DNA of 13,015 bases from UBA1774 sp045223835 (GTDB lineage: Bacteria; Bacillota; Clostridia; Oscillospirales; Oscillospiraceae): positions 1 to 13,015 of the forward strand of contig JBGUZS010000184.1 of NCBI GenBank assembly GCA_045223835.1, in the 5' to 3' direction. The number at the start of each line of letters is the position of its first letter. The stretch's first letter is position 1. The notes beneath the pieces were generated by a model that did not search any database, had not been told where the DNA came from, and was given only the letters and a program-made list of their open reading frames with translations. This document shows, piece after piece, positions 7,498 to 13,015 of the stretch. Position numbers and translations under genes: made by a program.

Positions 7498-7997
7498 GCC
7501 TGCGCCTCCTTTTCCGCCTTTTCCCGGAGCTCCTTGAGGATGGTGAGGGCCTTATCCGGAGTGAGCGTGCCGTAAGTCTCCCCGTTGATCATCATGACCG
7601 GCGAGAGCGAGCAGCACCCCAGGCAGGCGACGCTGGACAGCGTGAACAGCCCGTCCTCGGTGGTCTCTCCGTTTTTGATCCCCAGGTTCTCCGAGATCGC
7701 GGCCAGGATGCGCTCGGACCCGTTTACGTGGCAGGCCGTGCCCTGGCAGAGCATGATCAGGTATTTGCCTACAGGCTGCAGTCTGAACTGGGTATAGAAC
7801 GTTGCGACACCCAGGACCTTGGCAGGAGAGTTTCCCGTAGCTTCCGCGATATGGTAGATCACGTCCACCGGCAGGTAACCATAGACCTCCTGTGCCTTCT
7901 GCAGGATGGTTATCAGGCTTCCGGGCACCTTGGCGTATTCGTCCAGAATGTCTGAAATAAGCGACAGATCGCTTTCCTTTTCTTTACATCCGCACAT
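7494..7997 (-). CDS. NuoE/HydC-like [2Fe-2S] thioredoxin-fold subunit
   Basis: A 167-residue partner of NuoF-like flavoproteins. An N-terminal helical bundle (about 10-75, containing GYLPVDVIYHIAEATG and GVATFYTQF) leads to a thioredoxin-fold domain that binds one [2Fe-2S] cluster with C84, C89, C125 and C129 (CQGTAC and CLGCC). The frame can be extended to a TTG at 8039, but that falls at the predicted transcription start. The ATG at 7997 has AAGGAG nine bases upstream and is preferred. It is the first gene of the transhydrogenase operon, and its stop overlaps the next start by four bases. Family assignment is firm; the role in a transhydrogenase rests on the neighbouring genes. Confidence 0.92.
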   Translation of the reverse strand: MCGCKEKESDLSLISDILDEYAKVPGSLITILQKAQEVYGYLPVDVIYHIAEATGNSPAKVLGVATFYTQFRLQPVGKYLIMLCQGTACHVNGSERILAAISENLGIKNGETTEDGLFTLSSVACLGCCSLSPVMMINGETYGTLTPDKALTILKELREKAEKEAQA

Positions 7998-8044
7998 TAG
8001 CGTCTCCTTATTTCGTTGGATTTTTTCTGCTTTACGCAAATTCC

Positions 8045-8073
8045 ATTATATCATACTATTCCAGGTTTTTAAA
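8045..8073 (-). promoter_or_regulatory. Promoter of the transhydrogenase operon
   Basis: On the minus strand a perfect TATAAT (8045-8050) is preceded by an extended TGA and, 17 bases away, by TTTAAA (8068-8073), a 4/6 match to the -35. Transcription would start near 8039, about 42 bases before the first ATG. The TGATATAAT core is identical to that of the LysR gene promoter. Confidence 0.7.
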
Positions 8074-8189
8074 TAGCGATTTTCGGTAACGCCGTATGTC
8101 TGCCGCAGGCCGTTGAGCGATGCGGAGAATCCTTTGACGCCGCTCCGTGCCGCCAAAGCGCTGCCGATCGCAGGAAGGGACACTGCGAA

Positions 8190-8228
8190 GCGCCCGGGAA
8201 CCGCTGTGCATCAACGGTTCCGGGGCGC
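8190..8228. repeat. Long hairpin resembling the 3623-3659 stem; rest of the gap holds no gene
   Basis: GCGCCCGGGAACCG (8190-8203) and CGGTTCCGGGGCGC (8215-8228) form a 14-bp stem with one mismatch and an 11-base loop. No T tract follows on either strand. The arms resemble those of the terminator stem at 3623-3659 (GCCCGG-AACC). It lies between the transporter stop (8347) and the transhydrogenase promoter. The rest of 8074-8346 shows no convincing gene, and no clear T-tract terminator for the transporter gene was found. Confidence 0.5.
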
Positions 8229-8346
8229 ATGTCAGCCAGGGGAGGGTATTTCCACTCTTTTTCAAGTTTCTCATACCAGCTGTTTGGGCCGGCTTTATTG
8301 TTGCAGATTTAACGTCTTTTCCCCAATCGGTATCTGACGATCATGC

Positions 8347-10389
8347 TCAGCCTGCGGTTTTCCGTTGTGGCTTCTGTGTATCCGGCAGGAGATATGCCGT
8401 CAGACTGGCGGCAAGTTCCTCCGGATCTGCGCCTGTGGCATTGACCGAAACAGCATAGGCTTTGGCATAACCCCAATTCCGATTTCCATTTCGATAATAT
8501 CGGCTGCGGGCCCTATCCTGCCGCTTCAGCTGTCTGCGAGCGGCTGCGGGCCCAAGGTTTTTTTCCCGGGCATATTCCAGAGCCCGCTGTTCAAAGTCCG
8601 CATGGAGATACATATGTATGCCTGTGTCGGAAATTGCCTGGGAAGCGAAATGATCTACCAAAATGCAGGGGCCCTCAGCGGCAAACGCCCTGCACGCCTC
8701 CAGCTGGGCGGAAACCAAGTTGCCGGTGGTAGGCAGACGCATGGCAGCGGTATCACCCGCCAGCAGATCGTAGGCGGCCACAACGCTGCGTCCGTCATAG
8801 CGGCGAAGGACGGATTCGGGGATCCCGCTCAGCTCCGCAGCCTTCGTCAGAATTTCCCCCCCGTAGCAGGGAATGCCCAAATGCTGACCAAGCGCTTCGC
8901 CAAGCGCTTCGCCGCCGGAATAAAGCTCCGTGTCCAAAGCGATGATCGGCAGGCCGTCTTCGGCAGCGTTTCCTTGCAGCACGCGGATATGCTCCGTGCG
9001 GTTGCCCAGAAGGAGGCCCGCACCGCAGCAGACCATAGCAGCTGTCACCCCTGCGAAAAGGGGATCAATACCGGCGGGCAGCTTGAACAGCGTACCGAAG
9101 AGCAGCACTACGGCCGGCCCGGAGATGATTCCCGCCATAGCACAGCGCCGATTTACCTTACCCGGCAGCCACAGAGCGCAGAGCATGGGTACAAAAACCA
9201 CTGCGCCGCGCAGTCCCATGGACATAAATGCGAAGTTCAGGATCGTATCTCCCAAGGAGCCGGAGGAAAGGGCGACCCCCAGAAGCAAAGTCAGGAGAAT
9301 AATCCCCTTCCCTATCAGGCTGCCTGCTTTGTCCTCTGCAGCTTTATCGAAGAAGCGAGCCAAGATATCCCGGCGGACGATGGTGGAGATCCCCATGACG
9401 AGACCTGCACCGGTTCCCACCACGGCGATGAAGAGGGTCCCCAGCAGGATGCCGCTGAGCACCGGTGGCAGATAGCCCGTCGCAAAGGCGGTGAGGGCGG
9501 TTTTTGCCGCTATCCCGGGATGATGCGCCCGCATAAACAGGCCTACCAGGATACCGCCCGCGCCGATAGGCGGGATCAGGACCGCGCTGACGATGGCGCC
9601 ACGCCGAGCAGCCGCATCCGATTTTGCGGCAAGTACCGCTTGGGCGTAGGTCTGGGTCGTGAGTACGCCCAGAATGAGGGAGAGAGCAGCGCCCCCGTCT
9701 TTGCCGATACCCCGGGCGAAAAGGCTGCCGAAGCGGATGCCGGCAGGGTCGTTGATCCCGCCCGCCGTCTGCAGGAAACCGCTTATGCCGCCGGAAAGCA
9801 CCAGCACCACGACACCGCAGCCGATCATGGAAAGATAGAGGAGTCCCAACTTCAGGATGCCTACCACGCCGGCGCCGTGGGTCCCGCCGAACACAACGTA
9901 CAGAGCCATAAAGGCAGCAGTAATCAGCAGGGCCTGAACAAGGCCGAGACCCGGCGCGGCAACGGCGATCACGGCAGTCCCGGCGATCAGCTGAGAAATC
10001 ACGTTGATGAACGTGCCCACGCTGCTGAGCAGGGACGCAGCCAATCCGGCCCTCGGGCCAAACTCTCCGGCCAGGATCCCGATGAGCGTCTGACTCCCGG
10101 AGCGCCGCCAGGGGCCGACAAAGCCCAGGGCGAGCACCAGGCAGGCCAGTCCTCCGCCCAGAGTGAACCACCAGGCCGACATGCCGTAATGGTAAGCCAG
10201 CTGAGCCGTGCCCACGGTGGCGGAACCGCCCACCAGCGTGCCCATGATGATCCCGGCGACGATGGCGGTCCCATTGGAAGCAGGGGCAGATTTCCGGCGG
10301 GTCCCGGTAAATACAGCCAGAAGTGCGATACCGAGGACTGCGGCCAGAAGGCCGGCCAATTGTGCGGGGGAAAGAACCATGTCAAACAT
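8347..10389 (-). CDS. Sodium:solute symporter fused to a cytidylate-kinase-like domain
   Basis: A 680-residue membrane protein. Residues 1 to about 462 are a sodium:solute symporter (SSS family) with roughly 12-13 membrane segments. Family marks include GGSATVGTAQLAYHYG (54-69), LIGILAGEFGPRAG (102-115), TTQTYAQAV near 244-252 and the TGAGLVMGISTIVRRDI region (about 326-342). After a short hydrophilic linker, residues about 480-670 form a soluble cytidylate-kinase-like domain homologous to the two stand-alone proteins upstream: ELYSGGEALG in place of the P-loop, PCYGGEIL, CILVDHFAS, and a lid-like QDRARSRYYR. The SSS part alone is normal length, so this is a C-terminal fusion, placing the kinase-like part most likely in the cytoplasm. 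No strong Shine-Dalgarno precedes either ATG (10389 or 10380). Substrate is unknown; the fusion suggests ligand sensing or phosphorylation coupled to uptake. Confidence 0.88.
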   Translation of the reverse strand: MFDMVLSPAQLAGLLAAVLGIALLAVFTGTRRKSAPASNGTAIVAGIIMGTLVGGSATVGTAQLAYHYGMSAWWFTLGGGLACLVLALGFVGPWRRSGSQTLIGILAGEFGPRAGLAASLLSSVGTFINVISQLIAGTAVIAVAAPGLGLVQALLITAAFMALYVVFGGTHGAGVVGILKLGLLYLSMIGCGVVVLVLSGGISGFLQTAGGINDPAGIRFGSLFARGIGKDGGAALSLILGVLTTQTYAQAVLAAKSDAAARRGAIVSAVLIPPIGAGGILVGLFMRAHHPGIAAKTALTAFATGYLPPVLSGILLGTLFIAVVGTGAGLVMGISTIVRRDILARFFDKAAEDKAGSLIGKGIILLTLLLGVALSSGSLGDTILNFAFMSMGLRGAVVFVPMLCALWLPGKVNRRCAMAGIISGPAVVLLFGTLFKLPAGIDPLFAGVTAAMVCCGAGLLLGNRTEHIRVLQGNAAEDGLPIIALDTELYSGGEALGEALGQHLGIPCYGGEILTKAAELSGIPESVLRRYDGRSVVAAYDLLAGDTAAMRLPTTGNLVSAQLEACRAFAAEGPCILVDHFASQAISDTGIHMYLHADFEQRALEYAREKNLGPAAARRQLKRQDRARSRYYRNGNRNWGYAKAYAVSVNATGADPEELAASLTAYLLPDTQKPQRKTAG

Positions 10390-10416
10390 CTCGATTCTGA
10401 AAAGGATAGGTGGGAT

Positions 10417-10439
10417 GGGGCCTCCCGATCAGAGGCCCC
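10417..10439 (-). promoter_or_regulatory. GC-rich hairpin between kinase-like gene and symporter
   Basis: GGGGCCTC (10417-10424) and GAGGCCCC (10432-10439) form a perfect 8-bp stem with a 7-base loop, in the 70-base gap between a kinase-like stop (10460) and the symporter start. No T tract follows on the minus strand, so it is more likely an mRNA-processing or stability element that sets different expression of the two genes than a strong terminator. Confidence 0.4.
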
Positions 10440-10459
10440 CGCCAAAGATCACAGGAGGA

Positions 10460-11101
10460 TCAGACCGCCTTGGACGCTTTCCGGTCCACCAGCTCCGCGC
10501 CGACCATGGTCTCCAGGAAACTCAGGAGCGTACTGGCCAGGGTGTGCACATCCCCGTCCGAAGCGTTAACGCTGATATCGTAGCTGTCCGCATCACCCCA
10601 GCCCTTATGGTTCCCCCGGTAGTAGCTGCGATAGGCCCGGTCGGCCCGCTTCAGCTGCTTTTCTGCTTCTGCGGCGGACAGACCTTCCTGCTCCGCCAGG
10701 CGTGCGGCACGGTCACTGAAATTGGAATGAATGTACACGCTTACGCGGTCCTTGGTCCCTTCCATAGCCATGGAGGCATGGCGGTCTACCAGGATGCATG
10801 AGCCCTTCGCGGCCAGATCGCGGCAAGCGGCCACCTGGGCAGTGATAAAGTCGGCGGCAGGCCGGATGTGCAGAGGCTCGCGGTCATTGGCCAGGAGGTC
10901 GTATGCGGCGTGAACAGCCCGGCCGTCATAGCGGTGCATCAGCCGGGCCGGAATACCGCTGATTTCAGACGCCTTGTCCAGGATCTCTTCCCCGTAGCAG
11001 GGAAGATGCAGCATATCCGCAAGCTCCTTGGCGATCTTTTCGCCGTTGGCGCAGAGTTCGGTGTCGATGGTGATGATCATGTTATCCTTATTGATTTTCA
11101 T
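10460..11101 (-). CDS. Cytidylate-kinase-like protein, divergent P-loop (copy 2)
   Basis: A 213-residue soluble protein of the cytidylate kinase-like family. After the strand MIITIDTEL the usual GSGG-containing P-loop is replaced by CANGEKIAKEL (about 17-27). Other landmarks are PCYGEEIL (about 34-41), SGIPARLMHRYDGRAV (48-63), the helix around AQVAACRDLA, CILVDRHAS in place of the canonical VGRCA, and a lid-like segment KRADRAYRSYYR followed by GWGD. The arginine-rich lid is kept while the phosphate-binding glycines are changed, so catalytic activity is doubtful. The start aligns with that of copy 3 (MKINKDN versus MKIDQDK), and GAGAGG lies upstream. It sits between copy 3 and the symporter that carries the third copy. 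Function unknown; nucleotide binding without transfer is plausible. Confidence 0.8.
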   Translation of the reverse strand: MKINKDNMIITIDTELCANGEKIAKELADMLHLPCYGEEILDKASEISGIPARLMHRYDGRAVHAAYDLLANDREPLHIRPAADFITAQVAACRDLAAKGSCILVDRHASMAMEGTKDRVSVYIHSNFSDRAARLAEQEGLSAAEAEKQLKRADRAYRSYYRGNHKGWGDADSYDISVNASDGDVHTLASTLLSFLETMVGAELVDRKASKAV

Positions 11102-11120
11102 GGTTATTCTGCCTCTCTTT

Positions 11121-11159
11121 TTGAATTGATTTGAATATTTGTTTTTGAATCAGTTGAAT
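11121..11159. repeat. Four TTGAAT direct repeats in an AT-rich gap
   Basis: TTGAAT occurs at 11121-11126, 11131-11136, 11145-11150 and 11154-11159, all in the same orientation and spaced 10, 14 and 9 bases apart. It lies just upstream of copy 2 in an AT-rich patch that stands out from its GC-rich surroundings. This looks like a regulator-binding or promoter region that could give copy 2 and the symporter their own transcription start; no consensus -35/-10 pair is clear. Confidence 0.4.
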
Positions 11160-11280
11160 GGTAGATAGGTGATCTTTCCTTCGGAACGGTCTTCCCCGCC
11201 TGCAGCCTTATCGGTCTGTACGAAGTGGCCTTCCCGGTGTCTCCGGAACGCGTCCAGGTAGACGATATCGGCGCGTTTTA
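11150..11280 (-). other. Coding-like stretch without a start codon
   Basis: Between copy 3 and copy 2 the minus strand holds an open frame ending in TGA at 11150-11152. Its last 40 or so residues (ending EGKITYLPFN) have protein-like composition, but no ATG, GTG or TTG with a ribosome binding site was found, and upstream it runs into copy 3 in another frame. It may be the tail of a decayed gene or a chance frame. Nothing identifies it. Confidence 0.25.
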
Positions 11281-11928
11281 TTAGGCGCTGCGCTCTCGCG
11301 CCGGTGTAGGGTGGACAAGCCGCTCCCTCGTCACCGCCTCCAGATAGCGGATAACGTGGTTCGCCAGTTCCTCCGGGAGGATGCCACCCTCCTTCAGGGC
11401 GATATCATAGCTTCCTGCCTTTCCCCAGCCGGGGAACACGCTTCGGAAATACCGGCTACGCACCCGATCCTCCCGGGCGAAACGCGGCTTTGCTTCTTCC
11501 GGACTGAGTCCCCAGCGGCGGGCATATTCCAGAAGCCGCAGATCCCGGTCGGCATGAACGAATACGCTCAGGTGATCCGCCCGGTCAGATATAGCCGCGT
11601 TTGCGTGGTGATCCACCAGGATACAGGGGCCTTCATCCGCAAGTTCCCGACAGGCTGCGATCTGGGCCGCCAGGAAATCCCGGGCCGGCGGCATGTACAG
11701 GTCATTCTCCCCACTTGCGGTCAGATCGTAGGCGCTGCGGACCGGCTTTTCTTCGTATCGCTTCAGCAGCTTCCAGGATATCCCGCTGATCCGCTTTGCC
11801 GTCTCCAGGATCTCACCCCGGTAACAGGGCATGCGGAGGACGTTTGCCAGGGTCGCGCCAAGGACTTCCTGTTCCGCGCAGAGCTCACCTTCCACCGTGA
11901 TCACCAGCTTATCCTGATCGATTTTCAT
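11281..11928 (-). CDS. Cytidylate-kinase-like protein, degenerate P-loop (copy 3)
   Basis: A 215-residue soluble relative of copy 2 and of the symporter C-terminus. The P-loop position reads ELCAEQEVLG, with no glycine-rich loop left, the most degenerate of the three. Conserved shared elements are PCYRGEIL, SGISWKLLKRYEEKPV, YDLTASG, the helix AQIAACRELA, GPCILVDHHAN and a lid-like EDRVRSRYFR followed by GWGKA and YDIAL. The frame extends to a GTG at 11946, but the ATG at 11928 has GGGGGGAG in ideal position and matches the start of copy 2. A terminator-like hairpin ends about 20 bases upstream of the start, so expression probably depends on read-through. Canonical CMP kinase activity is unlikely; function unknown. 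Confidence 0.8.
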   Translation of the reverse strand: MKIDQDKLVITVEGELCAEQEVLGATLANVLRMPCYRGEILETAKRISGISWKLLKRYEEKPVRSAYDLTASGENDLYMPPARDFLAAQIAACRELADEGPCILVDHHANAAISDRADHLSVFVHADRDLRLLEYARRWGLSPEEAKPRFAREDRVRSRYFRSVFPGWGKAGSYDIALKEGGILPEELANHVIRYLEAVTRERLVHPTPARERSA

Positions 11929-11949
11929 TTTCTCCCCCCTTTCCACAGC

Positions 11950-12004
11950 AAAAAAGCCGGCTTATCAACGGCTCCCCAACAGGGATGACCGTGATACGCC
12001 GGCT
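11950..12004 (-). terminator. Terminator/attenuator immediately ahead of copy 3
   Basis: On the minus strand AGCCGGC (11998-12004) pairs with GCCGGCT (11955-11961). The stem continues inward through TATCA and CGG with one bulge, and an inner CCC/GGG pairing caps it; a run of six T (11950-11955) follows. The T run ends only about 20 bases before the copy 3 start, so this is either an intergenic terminator that leaks or a regulated attenuator. Confidence 0.6.
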
Positions 12005-12060
12005 CATGATCTGCTTTCTGCGTTTTTTTGAACGCCCGCAGTCACAACGGTAGTATTCAT
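12004..12060 (-). CDS. Possible 18-residue leader peptide
   Basis: An ATG (12058-12060) overlapping the DUF3870 stop as ATGA opens a frame of 18 codons, MNTTVVTAGVQKNAESRS, whose TGA (12004-12006) falls at the foot of the attenuator hairpin. This spacing is what one expects of a leader peptide that couples ribosome position to hairpin folding, but the residues show no obvious run of regulatory codons and there is no own ribosome binding site. It may be chance. Confidence 0.25.
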   Translation of the reverse strand: MNTTVVTAGVQKNAESRS

Positions 12061-12452
12061 TTCTGTTTTTGTTCCGCTATGTAGTCCTGATACTTGGAGA
12101 AAACCATCCGCATGGCTGTTTCAAGCGCCCGTTTGGCGTTTCCGTGGTAATACTCCTCAAAGGTCTCCATCAGCTCATCCGGACCATCGTTGAGATTATA
12201 CCCGATGAGCAGCTGCGCAATGAACTTCCTCGCAATGTGGGTCACCATGGAAGCCTCCGCTTCCAGGATGATGCCGCTGCGCTTGTCGAACAGGATGGCT
12301 ATGGCCAGGAACTGATATACGGTCTCAGCCGTTGTGTTCGTCGGCAGCTTGGCATACCCGGACAGCAGCACCGTGTTTTTGTCCTGCGTATGACCGCCTC
12401 CTTTTCTCTTTCCCAAAATCGCATAAAAAAAGGCAAAAGCTTTTTGGCCCAT
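12057..12452 (-). CDS. DUF3870 domain protein
   Basis: A small protein matching the DUF3870 family of unknown function. The domain runs from NTVLLSGYAKLP to the C-terminus, with family-like LIGYNLNDGPDEL, a YHGNAKRALETAM helix and KYQDYI near the end. The start is uncertain. The ATG at 12452 (131 residues) and a TTG at 12461 lack a close ribosome binding site and would add an N-terminus not typical of the family. An excellent AAAAGGAGG lies at about 12397-12405, seven bases before an in-frame ACG (12387-12389) at exactly the usual family start; a GTG at 12375-12377 is another option. It is the first gene of the leftward cluster with the kinase-like proteins and symporter. Confidence 0.8.
   Translation of the reverse strand: MGQKAFAFFYAILGKRKGGGHTQDKNTVLLSGYAKLPTNTTAETVYQFLAIAILFDKRSGIILEAEASMVTHIARKFIAQLLIGYNLNDGPDELMETFEEYYHGNAKRALETAMRMVFSKYQDYIAEQKQK
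12425..12449 (-). promoter_or_regulatory. Weak hairpin plus T7 in the DUF3870 leader
   Basis: On the minus strand GGCCAAAA and TTTTGCC (within 12432-12449) can form a short stem with a bulge, followed by seven T (12425-12431). If translation begins at the downstream Shine-Dalgarno rather than at 12452, this would be an untranslated leader with a weak terminator. The stem is A/T-rich and modest. Confidence 0.3.
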
Positions 12453-12539
12453 GGCCAACAAACTTTTACCGGCTTCTCCTCGGATTTCCGATCACTTTTG
12501 ATGACCGCTCCGGGAAGAACGATTTCTCATTGCCGCTGT

Positions 12540-12568
12540 ATTCTGCGCTTTAATCTCCGGAAAGTCAA
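12540..12568 (-). promoter_or_regulatory. Promoter of the DUF3870/kinase-like/symporter cluster
   Basis: On the minus strand TTGACT (12563-12568) is followed after 17 bases by CAGAAT (12540-12545). Upstream are A-rich tracts (complement of 12594-12615) like an UP element, and a perfect 10-bp palindrome, ACTTTAAAGT, at 12584-12593 that could be an operator. Transcription would start near 12533. Confidence 0.5.
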
Positions 12569-12852
12569 CCGTCAATCCGCACAACTTTAAAGTCTTTTTT
12601 TCCGAATTTTTCGTTTCTTCCTCCAGTTTTGAACTGTGCCGCCCCGTGTTTCCCTCACAGCGCACGGAAATCAGCCGCGGGGCGGGAGACGCCGAAGCGG
12701 CCGTCGGAGGATTTTCATGCTTCTCATATTTTTTGCTTCCCAGAAACGCCATATGTCGGGGACCAGCTTTTACTCGCATGGTACGCGGTAGGGTACGTTA
12801 TATGGCGTTACGTATCGGTCGAAACTTGGGTTTGTCAAGGCGTCAGGACATA
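12569..12852. other. Intergenic region with inverted repeats, no convincing gene
   Basis: No open frame here has a credible start and composition. AACGCCATAT (12745-12754) and ATATGGCGTT (12800-12809) are perfect 10-bp inverted copies 45 bases apart. CCGCCCCG (12639-12646) and CGGGGCGG (12678-12685) form another pair, and CCGTG/CACGG (12644-12648 and 12663-12667) offers an overlapping alternative. Base composition is mixed, unlike the flanking genes. Confidence 0.45.
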
Positions 12853-12894
12853 GAAAAAGCCTTGTAACTACAGCATTTCTGTAGCTACAAGGCT
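12853..12894 (-). terminator. Strong leftward terminator of an element beyond the right edge
   Basis: The arms 12858-12873 and 12879-12894 form a 16-bp stem (AGCCTTGTA...) with a 5-base loop. On the minus strand every pair forms, counting one G-U, and five T follow. On the plus strand the same position is an A-C mismatch and no T tract follows, so the element is directed leftward. Confidence 0.8.
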
Positions 12895-13015
12895 AAATTT
12901 CTTTCGTTTCGCTAGTCGTGACTTCCCTCACGAACTGTCCTCAAATCGGGACGAAATTCCGATCCGTCCCCATCGCTCAAAACCCCTTGATTTAAGCGGC
13001 TTTCTGGACGTTTCG
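12895..13015 (-). other. Structured stretch, possibly the 3' end of a gene or RNA running in from the right
   Basis: Two minus-strand frames stay open to the window edge; one ends with TAG at 12912-12914 after about 33 codons (tail VREGSHD). The same bases hold hairpins: TCGTGA/TCACGA (12916-12921 and 12928-12933) and GGGACG/CGTCCC around 12950-12972. A structured RNA ending in the terminator at 12853-12894 is as likely as a protein tail. Not identified. Confidence 0.3.

Noticed and set aside
5500..7575. A 691-codon open frame on the plus strand opposite the NuoF-like gene
   Set aside because: Antisense shadow produced by high GC and codon bias; the minus strand carries unmistakable flavin and iron-sulfur motifs.
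8056..8274. A 72-codon minus-strand frame between the symporter and the transhydrogenase operon
   Set aside because: It runs through the long hairpin at 8190-8228 and over the operon promoter; the arginine-rich composition looks random.
8365..10569. A 734-codon open frame on the plus strand opposite the symporter gene
   Set aside because: It mirrors the GC-rich symporter and kinase-like genes, has a glutamine-, arginine- and glycine-rich composition with no domain or ribosome binding site, and the opposite strand has clear families.
11950..12056. A known metabolite riboswitch ahead of copy 3
   Set aside because: The leader was compared from memory with THF, ZTP, fluoride and guanidine riboswitch signatures and none fits; only a generic hairpin with T tract can be supported.
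12492..12779. A 95-codon minus-strand frame upstream of DUF3870
   Set aside because: Low-complexity, lysine- and serine-rich composition, no ribosome binding site, and it covers the predicted promoter and palindrome.

Overview
The window looks like a chromosomal segment of a GC-rich anaerobic Firmicute, most likely of the class Clostridia. The reasons are strong AGGAGG-type ribosome binding sites, an exported protein with S-layer homology (SLH) repeats, and a three-subunit flavin/iron-sulfur transhydrogenase-type complex typical of strict anaerobes. No rRNA, tRNA, CRISPR array or recognisable transposase was seen. The assignment to a group is inference; no marker gene is present.

Left part (1-3526). 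The end of an unidentified gene and its terminator are followed by a GNAT acetyltransferase. Next comes a divergent regulatory unit. A LysR-type regulator reads rightward, and a hexapeptide O-acetyltransferase plus a secreted SLH/cyclophilin-like protein read leftward with a 1-base gap. The space between them holds a near-textbook LysR control region: a perfect 10-bp inverted repeat around a T-N11-A core, centred near -66 of a TTGATT-N17-TACAAT promoter for the leftward pair, and just downstream of an extended -10 promoter for the regulator itself.

Middle (3613-8073). A tight leftward operon has its own extended -10 promoter and a strong terminator. It encodes a NuoE-like [2Fe-2S] subunit, a NuoF/HydB-like NADH:FMN subunit with a C-terminal ferredoxin domain, and a NuoG-N/GltD/ferredoxin fusion. 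There is no hydrogenase or formate dehydrogenase catalytic subunit. This composition matches the Sporomusa-type (Stn) electron-bifurcating transhydrogenase, which couples NADH, NADPH and ferredoxin pools.

Right part (8347-12568). A leftward cluster holds a DUF3870 protein, two stand-alone cytidylate-kinase-like proteins, and a sodium:solute symporter carrying a third copy of the same kinase-like domain at its C-terminus. The three copies share motifs that depart from the canonical family: the P-loop glycines are altered or lost, and the usual GRCA is replaced by D-[HR]-x-A. This is the best candidate for an undescribed system, perhaps a transporter with a built-in nucleotide-sensing or substrate-trapping module. 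The leader ahead of the first kinase-like gene has a tiny open frame followed by a terminator hairpin, which suggests attenuation.

Right edge (12569-13015). No convincing gene was found, but the DNA is dense in inverted repeats. It ends in a strong leftward terminator belonging to something that starts beyond the window.
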